DNA of 64,000 nt. It comes from Adiantum capillus-veneris (taxonomy: Eukaryota; Streptophyta; Polypodiopsida; Polypodiales; Pteridaceae). The stretch is from contig CM043964.1 of NCBI GenBank assembly GCA_014529385.2, positions 109,395,587 to 109,459,586 of the forward strand, written 5' to 3'. The notes beneath the pieces are model-generated. The model was not told the DNA's origin. It did not search any database and was given only the letters and a program-made list of their open reading frames with translations. The translations under genes and the position numbers were made by a program. This document shows, one piece after another, positions 26,191 through 37,420 of this stretch (position 1 is its first letter; the number at the start of each line of letters is the position of its first letter).

Positions 26191-27697
26191 TGTCATAAAA
26201 TCTAATATCTAACCAACCCAAATGAGTTTCTCATATTAAACTGATCACTTAATGTGGGAGAATAAACGGGACCAAGGGTTATGATATAGACATGTGCTTA
26301 TAGATCTATCTCAACACGGGGCCAATGGTAAAGGGGCCCAAATGAGAGATGGTCCATCAAAGAGCAAGGCTAACCAATGGAGCATAAGACCTTAGGGTTA
26401 GCTTCATTGAAGACCTCCAATATTTAATGTAAAATTCATTTGACCTTAGGTAAGCTAGGGCGAGCTTGAGTTCGGCCCAAGCTTAAGGTTCTTGAGGTGC
26501 TTGTCGTGCTTGATGACTAAGGTGCTTGAGGTGCCTGATGATTGAGATGCTTGAGATGCTTGAGGTCCTTGAGATGCTAGCGTTGTACTTGAGGTGAGCA
26601 CCCAACCCAAGCTTGAGGAGATTAAGAGCCAAGCTTGTGGTGGGAACTGGGCCTAAGCTTGAGGGGCTTGAGGTGTCAAAAAGTCAATCATCAATCCCTA
26701 CAAGGAGGGGGCGAGCCCTACAAGAGGGGGGATGAGAGAGAACACCCACACACTCACATAAGGCATGCTTGGTACAAAGAAAGCAAAAGGGACACTTGTC
26801 AAGTTCCTCCTCATGTTGCCCTCATAGTGTGCCTGAAGCCTATTGGTTGGCCACCCAAGGGATCCAATGATAAATTAGAAGATTTATTTAATTTTTTTTG
26901 CATTTATTAAGTCCTCTCTCTCAAAGGGGAAAGGGTGACACTTGTCTCAAGACTACCCTTGTTACTTGATTTGCCTCCTACTTGTGATTGGCTAGGCCTG
27001 GAGGGGTCCAATGAGTTTCAAGCATGAGCGTGCAAATTGCAAGAGCTCCCTCTTCTTCTCCAAGCAAGTAGAGAGGTTGAGAGCCTACACCAACACTCTT
27101 GGCTATGGAGTGCAAATCCAACCAAGAGCCATGCTTCAATGCTTAAGCTTTCCATCTTCTCCATCTTCATTACTATGCTATTATGTATGCTAGCAAGAAG
27201 AGTGATGATAAGTGAGGAACGAATTCTTTCTCCTATGAAATGTTTCTTCTTCCTCTTCCCTACCCTCATGCCCTTCTAGATCTCTCCACCTTCGAAGGTG
27301 TTTGAGGTCTTGGGACTGAGGCTTGGGATAGTTAATGCTTTCATCAAAGTTTCTGTTATGCTCATGATGCATGAAGCGTTCCATCTTCATTGCATCACCT
27401 AGGTCACAAGGAACACAAAGATTGTATTGTAACAAGTCTCTCTTGATGGGAGAAATCATAATACAAATGCCTATTGGAGGGGGGACTGGCTCTGCATAAA
27501 TCTGGTCCTCAACCGTTTTCATGTTCTCTAAATTCTCTCTTGCAAAAGTATTGTTAATGCCAAGTTAACTAAATGCTATGTTATGTTGCTACCATCAATT
27601 ATGTTCACCCACTATGCTCACAAAGTAATTTCACAAAAGTACTCTCTCTAATTTCCGCTACTCTCAAGTTAATAAGCCAACTCCATTACAATATACA
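26191..27697 (+). repeat. E1 3' LTR
   Basis: The LTR starts TGTCATAAAATC after the polypurine tract and ends ATACA before the TGCAA target copy. The same sequence recurs in reverse orientation at 28251-29848, which confirms the boundaries. About 26480-26580 holds short repeats of the CTTGAGGTGCTTGA type. Small open frames here (27011-27279, 27522-27190) are LTR sequence, also present in the inverted copy, and are not host genes. Confidence 0.8.
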
Positions 27698-27702
27698 TGC
27701 AA

Positions 27703-28250
27703 TTTTTCTTGCCATTGTTGCATTGGCCACCCTGTCATCTTCAAGATTTCATGTCTCGGCTTCTGGAGCACTTTTGGTCCACTTCCTCTCACAAAAAAGG
27801 CTTGCGATTGCTTGCGATGGATAAGCTCTATACTCCAAAACATTGTGGTGGTCTGAATATCCTTCATTTGTGTTCTCATGTTATAGAAAAGAAGGCTACT
27901 TTGTTGTTGGTGTTGGTTGAGGCAAAACAACCCTAGACGTAGATGCTTGCGTTTTTGTGCTCTCATGCGGTATTTACGCCAGCCTCCGGCCATTGACAAC
28001 CGTTGTATTGGAATGTGGTTTTTGGTAAAGTTGAAGCTACAATTTTGGGATGTCCCTTTGCATTTAGTCTAGTGGCATATTGGAAGTTGATCACGAGGGA
28101 ATTGTTGTGGAATGGTAGAGATGACGCCTATGGAAATTCACTTCGATTGGAGAGTTTGCATTGGAGTAGAGTTTTTGCTCAGACTCTAGTTCAACTCTCT
28201 CCTAGACAGGTTTACTTTCTCTCCCACAAAGGTATTGACATGATAATAGA
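27703..28250 (+). pseudogene. LINE-A part 2: C-terminal region
   Basis: The frame reads FFLPLLHWPPCHLQDFMSRL, LEHFWSTSSHKKGLRLLAMD, KLYTPKHCGGLNILHL and, after stops and frame changes, LLWNGRDDAYGNSLRLESLHWSRVFA. This is the segment between RT and zf-RVT in plant LINEs (compare TPK-x-x-GGL). It is continuous in frame with 20644 on the left and with 29849 on the right once E1 and the solo LTR are removed. Confidence 0.75.
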
Positions 28251-29848
28251 TGTAATCTAATGGAAATGGCCTATTAACTTTGAGAGTAGCAAAAATTAGA
28301 GAAAGTACTTTTTTGAAATTACTATGTGAGCATAGAGGGTGAACTTAATTGATGGTAGCAACATAAACATAGTATTTAGTTAACTTGGCATGAACAATAC
28401 TTTTGCAAGAGAGAGAGGTTAGAGGACATGACAACAGTTGAGGACCGGATTTATGTGGAGCTAGTCCCCCCTCTGATAGGTATTTGTATTATAGGTTCTC
28501 CCATCAAGAGAGACTCGGTACAATACAATCTTTGTGGTCCTTGTGACCTAGGTGATGCAATGAAGATGGAAAGCTTCATGCATCACGAGCATAACATTAA
28601 ATTTGCAAAAAGCATCAACTATCCCAAGGCCTCAAACACCTTCGAAGGCGGAGAGAGCTAGCGGGGAATGAGGGTAGGGAAGAGGAAGAAGAAACATTCC
28701 ATAGGAGAAAGAAGTAGTTCCTCACTTATCATCATTCTTCTTGCTAGCATACATAATAGCATATTAATGAAGATGGAGAAGATGGCAAGCTTAAGCATTG
28801 AAGCACGGCTCTTGGTTGGATTTTCATTCCATAGCCAAGAGTGTTGGTGTAGGCTCTCAACCTCTCTACTTGCTTGGAGAAGGAGATGGAGCTCTTGCAC
28901 TTTGCACTTCACAGAATGAGAGTGTGTGTAAGTGTGTGTGGGAGAGTATACCCCCCCTAGCTATCCCCCTTCTTGCTTTGGTCGAACCCCCCTTGTAGCT
29001 CCTGCTTGAAGCTCATTGGACCCCTGCAAGCCTGGCCAATCACATGCAAGATGCATTACAAGCAACAAGGGTAGTTTTGGGACAAGTGTTCCCCTTTCCC
29101 CTTTGAGAGAGAGTACTTGATAAATGCAAAAACAATTAATTAAATCAACTTAATTATCATTGGACCCCTTGGGAGACCAACCAATAGGCTTTGAATACTC
29201 CCTGAGGTTAACCTAGCTAGGGGCTTGACACGTGTCCTACTTGCCTCTTGAGCAAGGGGTGCCCTTTGGGAGAGAGAGTGGTCAAGCAACCACCCCCCCT
29301 ACTTGCATGGCTCTCCCCCTCCTTGTAGGGATTTGCATTGACTTTTGTGACACCTCAAGCCCCTCAACCTTGGGCCCAATTCTCACCACAAGCTTTGCCC
29401 TTAAGCCCCTCAAGCTTGGGCTGGGTTCGCACCTCAAGTACAACCCTAGCATCTCAAGAAAGACAAGCACATCAAGCATCTCAATCATCAAGCACTTCAA
29501 GCATCTCAAGCATCTCAGTCATCAGGCACGACAAGCACCTCAAGCTTGGGCTGGGTTCCCACCTCAAGCACAACCCTAGATTACCTAAGGTCAAAGGACT
29601 TTTAACACTAACTATTGGAGGTCTTCAATGAAGCTAACCTTAAGGTCTTTAAGCTCCATTGGTTAGCCTTGCTCTTTGACAGACCATCTGTCATTTGGAC
29701 CCCTTTACCATTGGCCTCGTATTGAGATAGATCTGTAAGCTAATGTCTATATCCTAACCCTTGTTCCCGTTTATTCTCCCACATTAAATGATTAGTTTAA
29801 TATGAGAAAATCATTTGGGTTGGTTAGATATTAGGTTTTATGCATGTG
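28251..29848 (-). mobile_element. solo LTR of the E1 family, inverted, in LINE-A
   Basis: The sequence is the reverse complement of the E1 3' LTR over its full length. For example AGATATTAGGTTTTATGCA at the right end and CCTATTAACTTTGAGAGTAG near the left end are the LTR start and end. ATAGA at 28246-28250 and again at 29849-29853 is the target duplication. Taking out the LTR rejoins the LINE-A frame. The right end is uncertain by four bases because the first TG lies at 29844. It carries extra length (about 90 bp) in the CTCAAGCATCTCAA-type repeat block (29450-29550). Confidence 0.8.
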
Positions 29849-30715
29849 ATAGACGCTAAAGGATAGGCGCTCTCGTTCAAAGAGGCTGCTCTTACCTTTG
29901 GACTTGGGTTACACTACAGGTGCATGTGGGACACCATTAAAGAGTTGGTCGACTCTATATCTCCCATCCCGCCGCTGGTGAAGACAATCAAATTTGCGAT
30001 TGGCTCTACGTTGGTTCTTCGGCGATTGGTTCGATATATACAAAGAAAGTGTACTATCATTTGCAGTCATCTTCCTAGATCCAAGAACATTGTAACAAGG
30101 TATGGAATATGAATAAGAGTGTTACTTGGTGGCGGAGTAAAGTTGTGAAAGTGTGGCATCCTAAGCTCCCTCTCAAGGAGCAATTGTTTATGTGGAGATG
30201 TATTGTTGGGGTTTTCCCCACTTGCAAATTATTGCGCTCTAGGAAATTGGCCTCTTCGCGATGTGTTCGCTGTGGTGCAGGCATTGAGAATATTCCGCAT
30301 CTACTATGGTCTTGTTCTTGTATGCGATAGTTTGTGGATAGCATCTCTTCAGCTCTTTGCTCGCGTTTTCTTGGCTTACAATTTGGTAAATTTTTTGGAT
30401 CTTTGGAGTGCTTCTGCCTTTGCTTCGGTTGTATGCGTACTTTTTCGGTTGGGTTAGATTCTGGGTACTATGAACAGTGTGGGGAGCACGGAATTCCCTC
30501 ATGTTTCAGTAGATTCAAGTGGAATATGTTTCTTTCTTTAAAATATCTCTTAAACAGTCTCTTCAAGTTGCCTATGACTGGGACGAGCTCCCTGTTAGCC
30601 ATTACCAACTCTATTTTGAATGTTTTTGAGTTACAACTTTTATACTTTCTATGGGTTTTCCTCGCCTTGAGGTTTCCCATTTGTAATTCAATCTGACATT
30701 ACAAAAAGAAAAAGT
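29849..30715 (+). pseudogene. LINE-A part 3: zf-RVT domain and 3' end
   Basis: After the target duplication come ALSFKEAALTFGLGYTTGAC and the frame 30109-30330: VTWWRSKVVKVWHPKLPLKE, FMWRCIVGVFPTCKLL, then SSRCVRCGAGIENIPHLLWS. The last is the zf-RVT zinc-binding motif (C-x-x-C...H-x-x-x-C). The 3' part is frameshifted but still shows weak homology to about 30690. The element ends in an A-rich ACAAAAAGAAAAAG followed by a microsatellite, as is common at LINE 3' ends. Confidence 0.8.
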
Positions 30716-30738
30716 GTGTGTGTTGTGTGTGTGTGTGC

Positions 30739-30828
<90 letters not shown>

Positions 30829-30915
30829 AGGCTTCAAAAAGGTTGAGAGAGTTTAATTCCAAGATGAGAGATGGAGCGAGAAGGAAAAAATTAATGAGAA
30901 AAAATGAAAAATAGG

Positions 30916-30959
<44 letters not shown>

Positions 30960-30991
30960 CTTCCTTTTGAAAAAAAAATCAAAAGGCACAC

Positions 30992-31022
<31 letters not shown>
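30716..31022. repeat. (GT)n(GA)n, (GA)n and (CA)n microsatellites
   Basis: GT then GA repeats (30716-30822) directly follow the LINE-A A-rich tail. A (GA)n tract (30918-30957) and a (CA)n tract (30986-31021) follow. Confidence 0.95.
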
Positions 31023-31023
<1 letters not shown>

Positions 31024-32252
31024 TTTTCAAATTGAATGACAATTTTTTTTTAAAAAAGGAGAAAATAAAGTTGAAGAAACGAAAAATTCATGAGAGAGAT
31101 GTACTCAAACAGAGGAGATAAAAATAGAGATTGGGGAGATGATAGAAAAAATGAAAACTTCATTTAAACCTTAAGGATCAAGGACCAATCCTCACATATC
31201 CCTGTTTGCAGTGTAAATTTTCCAATTTTTTCCATTTAGATTAAAAAAAACATTCAACCTATCACGCTTGGGTAGATTGCATTAAGTATATTTTAAGTAC
31301 TTCTCATACTCACAAACACAATTCCCAAGAGACCTTGAATATTTATTTGACGATTTTTGGTCTCTAATCCACATACCTAGAGGACCATGGGAAATATGGA
31401 TATACGCTCTGCTACTCTTGGATGATACAACGTTTACTCCAAAGGGAGTGCAATGCGATGTGTGTAATTCCCAGCTTCACATGGGGTGTTTGTACACAAG
31501 CTCAAGAGACCTCAAAGATCTATTTGATGGGGTTGAGAACAAACATCTCAAAAAGCTTAGAGAGGGATTTAACCAATCTACTACGATTGAGTGATAGAAA
31601 GGTCACTTCAAGTTTCATGTTCACACATACACAAAAACCCGGGGAGAGTTGCTTTTAACACAGTCAGAGGCCTTAGGATCTATTCTATGGGGAGGAGAAC
31701 AAGGATGTATCAGGCTTGATGCAAATGCCTCGAGAATTCCAGTAGACCTTATAGATCTTTTGATGACAAGTCATGGTACTCAAGAGGGCATTGTGATAAT
31801 CAACCTACTATGCCTGAGGAATTTCACATAGATCAACACTCCACACATAGAAAGAAGCAATCCCTTGCACATCTATCTTATGAGGCTTGAATTCAAAACC
31901 TTTTATTCGAGAGGAAATCTGGATATCCAAGCTACCACACTTTTATAGTTTACATGAGTACAATCTACTACACTCGAGTGTTCTATAGGTTGTGCCACTT
32001 GGAACAATCAAACAAACCTAAAATAGGCTTGATTGTTTTGACCCTAGTTAGATCTCCTCAATGAGTCCTCACCTATACATGATCCTCTAAAAAGCTCTGA
32101 CGTACAATAGAAAGGAAGAGGGTTTGAACATTGTAGGAATAATCACAATAGAGCTTTTTGAATCTATTTGATAGGGCTTAAACTCGAGGTGTGTTGTTCA
32201 AGTGAGCAGGGGATGTTTGCGAGGATGGTGACTATGCCCGAGAGGACGCAAC
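31023..32252 (-). other. no gene recognised; possible internal start of an LTR element
   Basis: No domain was found on either strand. If the primer-binding site at 32253-32266 is real, this is the leader of a minus-strand LTR element whose coding part is lost or unrecognisable. Confidence 0.35.
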
Positions 32253-32266
32253 TGGCTCTAATACCA
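32253..32266 (-). promoter_or_regulatory. primer-binding site beside an LTR end (minus strand)
   Basis: On the minus strand the sequence reads ...TTTCAACA-AT-TGGTATTAGAGCCA. TGGTATTAGAGCC is one base off the usual TGGTATCAGAGCC complement of initiator tRNA-Met, and CAACA is a normal LTR 3' end. The LTR would start its end at 32269. Confidence 0.6.
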
Positions 32267-32268
32267 AT

Positions 32269-33000
32269 TGTTGAAACTAGGGTTGTAGGGATACACACAC
32301 AACTCGGAGAAGATAAAGGAGCTCAAGGCACACAATAGAGAGTGTATTTCTTAGTGCAAAAATACAAAGATGAGTTAATCCTAGAATGATGGGCGTATAT
32401 GCAATGCACCCGGGGGGGGGGGGGGGGGGGGGGGACCTCCTAGTGAGGGAAAAAAGTGCCCCGGCGGTCCTAAGGGTGTTTATACACATCACTATCACAT
32501 ATATGGTAACAAAAAAAGAGGACTCTTGCACACAAAGTAATCATGCTTCATCATCTTGCAATAATCCTCTAGCTATGCATGCCTCCTTATATGTATCATA
32601 AATGTGACCATCATACATGGGCAAATCTTCAAAACCTTTACATCCCTTGCAATTATTTAGTAGCATTCATAGGTAATAAAGTTCATCAGCACTCAAGATA
32701 ATATTATACAATCTTCAAATAGAAATACCATGTTTGTCATAGAGACCATGATTTTTCATTCTTATTCCATACACAACCACTTGGAAAATCTGCTTATGTG
32801 AAGCTATTTGCAGGCTTTTGGATACTTTTAATTTCCAACCAAGAGATCTTAATAATCTATTGAATCTAGTTTTAGTAATAGAAAGGTTATGCCAATTACT
32901 AATATACACAATATTTCAATACTCAAGGAAGATGAAAAGTGAATTGACCAGTACTCCGTTAATTGCATTGGTACTCACGAAGTTGTTTCAAGAGTACGTT
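32269..33000 (-). repeat. LTR (partial, right limit unknown) of an unidentified element
   Basis: Starting from TGTTGAAACTAGGG at 32269 (the LTR end on the minus strand), the sequence runs right without a recognisable second boundary. A run of 23 G lies at 32412-32434. The right limit given is only a guess, and no second LTR copy was found in the window. Confidence 0.3.
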
Positions 33001-33154
33001 TAGAGTTCAGGCATCTCTCTTGATGTGTCTAGTCAGTCTGAATTTCTACCAAGGACAGGTCCTAGGGAGTGAGAATTGTTTTGTTGGCTGTGCCATGTTT
33101 AGCTTGGGTTTTGGCTTTGTTCCATAGCCATTTGGCTTCTGCAGGCTAGGAGTA

Positions 33155-33897
33155 TGTTTCCCAACCTTTCCATATTTTTTCATGTGGCCCTACCGGCCAC
33201 TTTTCTCTCCGCTCTTCCCCCTTTGTTGTTGTGAGGTCGTGCCTAGTGTACAGCTGCCCGACCCATGTATATATGAGAGGGCAGGGCACTAGGGGAGGAT
33301 ATAATGTGCACAAGCCTGGGATGCAAGGGTGCCTTGGGGGAAACCCTAGGGTGATGAGATGGGCATTAGGGAGGCAGTTATGCTACCTTTTTTTAGCAGC
33401 CCCTCCTAGCATTTTTTGCATCCTATTAGCAGTCACCAACATTAGGGTAGAACACGGGAAGATGTGATGGTTCACCCTTGCATTTTACTCTCTCGGGTAC
33501 TCTCACAAGGCATATTCTAGGAGGTGAGGATGTGACATGACCTAGCAGATGTAGAGCACTTTCATCTTGGTGCAGGCATACAAGAGGAAGAGATCCATGT
33601 TCTCCAAGGGGGAGCCACACTATAGGGAAGCCTTGATCCTATTTCTTCCTCCTTCAAATCAACCTTCTTTCCAAGAGAGATCCCACTAGAGCCTTGCTTT
33701 CTCAATAGGCTAGGGTAGCCCATGTGGAGACCCTATCAATGGTCTCATGTGCAGGAGCAATTGGCAGTGTCAGTAGAAATCGTTGTTGTGTGTACCTCGG
33801 GTCTATCCATTGGGTATGCCAAATCTATGCCGACGGACCATCCTTGGTCACTTGTATGAGCAGTTTGTTATCAACATGGAGAGCCTTTCTCATGTCT

Positions 33898-33972
<75 letters not shown>

Positions 33973-34758
33973 TCTCAAAGACTTGTCTATTTCTACCTCA
34001 ATGATTTCTCTTCTCCAAAGGTGCCTTGTTCATCTATGTGGCATTGCAGGTGTTCTAGACTGGAGTCGAGGTGTCCACTAGACCATGAGCCAGTTCTTGT
34101 CATCATTGCATCTTTCACTACCTACTTTGACATGGTATCAAAGCCCTTGATGACACGACTATCTTGGATGCTCGGATTTGGATGATCCGGTCCCATTTTG
34201 GACTTGATTGAGAGAGAAGAAGCTTGTTGTTTTTTTCCATTTTTTCTCCAATTTGGGGCTGATTTGGGTATATGAAGGCCTTGGGTCCTCTTTCTATGAC
34301 TTCCATGTCATTACGCTTATTTATCCCAACCTCTCTTCATGGAGGGGAACCCGATGGATCTTTCAATACGTGTAGGAGTGCTCGATTGCTTTGATTTTCC
34401 CAGAGTCAATTTTGTTGTGCCTTCTTGCAAGGGGAGCAAGCATGCGGTTGTTGGATCTAGAGAAAGAGCTATTCATTTCCAACTTCTTCTTTAATGTAGC
34501 ATAGAAAAATCAAGACTTATCTCTTTGTCAGAAGATGATAACTTTGATTCTGCAGGGTGGATTGGTGAGGTTGTGAAGAAGAAACATTTTCTGTCACTTG
34601 GGGGTGCTTGGGGAAGATATTACTCACAAGACTGCTTTTGACTGGGTCCAAGGAAAGTTAAAAAGAAAATAACGCGATGGAAATTCATCCTAATTCCATT
34701 CCACTTTAGAGATACGATAATTAATACCTTCTTCATCCCGTATATAAGCTTCACCTCA
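33155..34758 (+). pseudogene. LINE-D part 1 (upstream flank of E4)
   Basis: The last 300 bp encode the same LINE family as LINE-B. KSRLISLSEDD (about 34510), DSAGWIGEVVKK, then TAFDWVQGKLKRKITRWKFI and IPFHFRDTIINTFFIPYISF end at the CCTCA target (34754-34758). The frame continues after E4 at 45137. Upstream sequence (33155-34450), with a (TC)n tract at 33900-33969, has no recognisable domain. The whole segment recurs almost unchanged at 42495-44112. Confidence 0.7.
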
Positions 34759-35701
34759 TGTTGGACGAGAGAGACTCACACACCCATGAAGTGCATGCAA
34801 ACACTACCTAGATCAACATAATGTCAATCGAGGACATAGATGACACGATAGGCACACGGAGGAAATCTCTTTAGCTTGTCAGGCTGAGACCATCCTACAC
34901 ATACAACACTCTGGAAGGCCAACTAAACCACAATCAAGAACCTCACTGCTCTCAACTACACCACCTAGCCACATACACACATGCGGAAGGTAACTCACCT
35001 AGTCATGCCAGATTCATACGAAACTTTCACTAGGATACACCTGTCCCTAAGCTTCTACACTCAAAACCCTCACTCTAAACCCATCTGCGGAAAACGCGTA
35101 GGATGACAGAACAGAATTTTGAAAGTGCCCGAAACTGAAATTTATGAGTACCTATGCGTAGCTTATGTCGCCATGATTCTATAGACTACTAGCATGCAAA
35201 AAACAGGCATCGTTTGATACACTTACGGCTACAAATAGCTCGTAGATGCGTCGGCCTGTGCGCTTCGTCTCGCGTGGAATGCTTGGCGTCGTCGCGTAGC
35301 TCACCTCGAGCCTACAACAATGGTGCAGTCGGATCTCCAATGTGTTGAGCGAGCCGGGCGTAGCGAGAGGATGAAGCTCACGCTCACTCTCTTTCTCTCT
35401 CACACACAGTAGACGGCAACGCTAAAGTTTTGATTACGATAAAAGTCTTTTTTTACAAAATGACCTAGGTACCTTATATACTAAGGCTACCTTAGGTTTA
35501 ACCAAAAATGGGGTTGAAAGGGTCAAATGGCTTTGTATTTACAATCTGGAAGTGCCATTGCACCCCGGCTTCTGAAACTAGAATAACTACTTATTACAAA
35601 TGATGTCTATATCCATAATCCGCAGCATTTCATAACTCGCAAAAGATAAGACTTTGGTACGAAACTTGAGTTATGTTGTGTTGTTGACCCCGCTGTCAAC
35701 A
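34759..35701 (-). repeat. E4 left LTR (3' LTR)
   Basis: The 943-bp LTR runs TGTTGG...(34759) to ...GTCAACA (35701) on the plus strand, so it has TG...CA ends on either strand. It follows the CCTCA target site. At the inner end the first 20 bases on the minus strand form a small palindrome (TGTTGAC...GTCAACA). Repeated almost identically at 44113-45136. Confidence 0.8.
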
Positions 35702-35714
35702 TTCCCCCCTTCCG
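35702..35714 (-). promoter_or_regulatory. E4 polypurine tract
   Basis: On the minus strand GGAAGGGGGGAA directly precedes the LTR start TGTTGACAGC. This fixes the minus-strand orientation of E4 and the LTR inner boundary. Confidence 0.75.
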
Positions 35715-37420
35715 CGTTCATGTCGTCCCCGACATGACCTGATTGTTGATGGCGATGTGGTCTTTGCTTTCGTTTTGGCTTCATCTGTTGTACTACTTGT
35801 AACTTTGTCGAACCAGAGCAAGAACTATGATCCATTAGAGCGGACGTCTATCATCGTAACCATTCATCTTTTGAGATCCTCTGATTACTTTTGTATCTGC
35901 TCTTCTTCATTGGTAACTTCTTTGTTCCTGTGCAATCATGTTGTTAGTGTTGTCTGCAGCTTTGTCATTGTAGGCCATTCTTCGACTCGCCATTGAGGAG
36001 AAGTATGCTATGATCTGAAATTGGTGCTCGAATTCATTTGTCAATTGATTTGAGTAGCATTTCCTTATTGTTGATGTAGAAGGAATATGTACAAGAGGGT
36101 GGTGATAGGTGTCTTTAGATTAGGGTCTGAAACCTGGATGACCAAAGGGAAAAAACCGGTGGGAAAAAAATGCCTTTGGTATATGCTCTTATTGGAGTTG
36201 AGCAGTTGAATGTGAAGTACATATTCATGAAAGGTGAGTGCTTGGGTGAAACACGGAAAGAGTGCCTGATGCAAGTGCCAATCATGGGACCCTTTATATG
36301 CATATGAGAAATTTGTCAAGAAAAGCATGCAATGTGAAAGAAGGAGATGATGGGTGTTTCGAGGAATAAATGTAGCACATGTGACATCAAAAGATGTCTC
36401 AACAGCTTCCACCTTTCCAAGAAGGGTTATCAATGTAGAAGTTTCTCCACTCGTATCTCACTGTGCTCAGTACGTGAGTGTCTTTTGGACCTTCTCCTTC
36501 ACTTCACCAAACTTAAGTACTTAGACTTCGACTCTTTGCTCACCTATACCAGCATGAGCGACACAACGTAAATATGCTCAACTCTTCCAGCTTGAGCAAT
36601 ACCTAGAATAGCTAAGACGCTTAGACCACAGAGAATATTACTTGAAGCTTTGGGACTAGCACCTCACTCATTTTGTGGCTTAGCTCGACTCTGACTTGTA
36701 TGACTTGTCGATTGCATGTTGACACTGCTTTGTGACAAGTTCTTGGGCTGTTGTAGTGGCTGCTGAGACATACTTCGTGAAGTTTCATCGTTTTCCTGTA
36801 CCTTCTTCTCTTTGTAGTGCTCGGGCCTCTCGTCAGTCTTTTCTTCATGTGGATTATGGATTTTTTTATTTTTTTCTTAACAGTAAACAAAGAAAATCTT
36901 AAAACAACTCAACAAAAGAAAAATCATTCAAATAGAAATCTAAATGCTATGTACACTATACACATGTCCCTAGGGGCTCATATATGGATTTTGTCCCCAT
37001 ACTTCTCTGTAACACTACTATGAGGGCATATACTCTAAATTTCGTCAAAAAATTATCACAATAAAATGCAAAAATTCAATGCATCTCACAAAACATTGCC
37101 CTCTAATAGTCATAATGTTAGGTCCGCATTCAGAATGCCTCCCCCCTTCCTATTTGGAGTCATCCTTTACGACAGGGTATCGCAAAGGGTATGTGTTGTG
37201 CTTGGGCAATTAAAAATTGTGCCTATGCAGGCCTTGTAATGTAGCCCTATTATGCATACACAGTCAATGCATGGAAAAGATTTATGTTGTGCAAGATGTG
37301 GGTATAAGCAATTTGCTTATTGGCATTTGTTGGCGAGGCTTCCTATTCTAAGCAATGTAATGGTCTTTGAAGCTCCTCTATCGTTGCTTGATTGAAGCGA
37401 CTTGCTCTCTTCTAACTGTA
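35715..37420 (-). other. E4 long 3' untranslated region
   Basis: About 1.7 kb separates the end of the polyprotein from the polypurine tract. Only short open frames are present (for example 36433-36065), and none shows a known domain. RT and integrase motifs were looked for here and not found. Confidence 0.55.

Larger units (their letters stand above)
20645..27697 (+). mobile_element. E1: Ty3/gypsy chromovirus-like element inserted in LINE-A
   Basis: The element lies between TGCAA copies at 20640-20644 and 27698-27702. Removing it, with one TGCAA copy, rejoins the LINE-A frame without a shift. Order: primer-binding site (20658-20670), gag (21029 on), protease, RT, RNase H, integrase, chromodomain-like tail, polypurine tract (about 26175-26188) and a 1.5-kb 3' LTR (26191-27697). 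The gag-pol order RT-RH-IN defines Ty3/gypsy. No 5' LTR is present: only 13 bp separate the target site from the primer-binding site. Many stops show it is old and dead. Confidence 0.8.

Noticed and set aside
27011-28919. Open frames 27011-27279 and 28658-28919 as a conserved small gene pair
   Set aside because: They are the same LTR sequence in opposite orientation; no domain is present.
33155-35701. A 2.5-kb LTR for E4
   Set aside because: The direct repeat is real, but the TSD, TG/CA ends and LINE continuity all place the LTR start at 34759. The extra 1.6 kb is copied flanking LINE.
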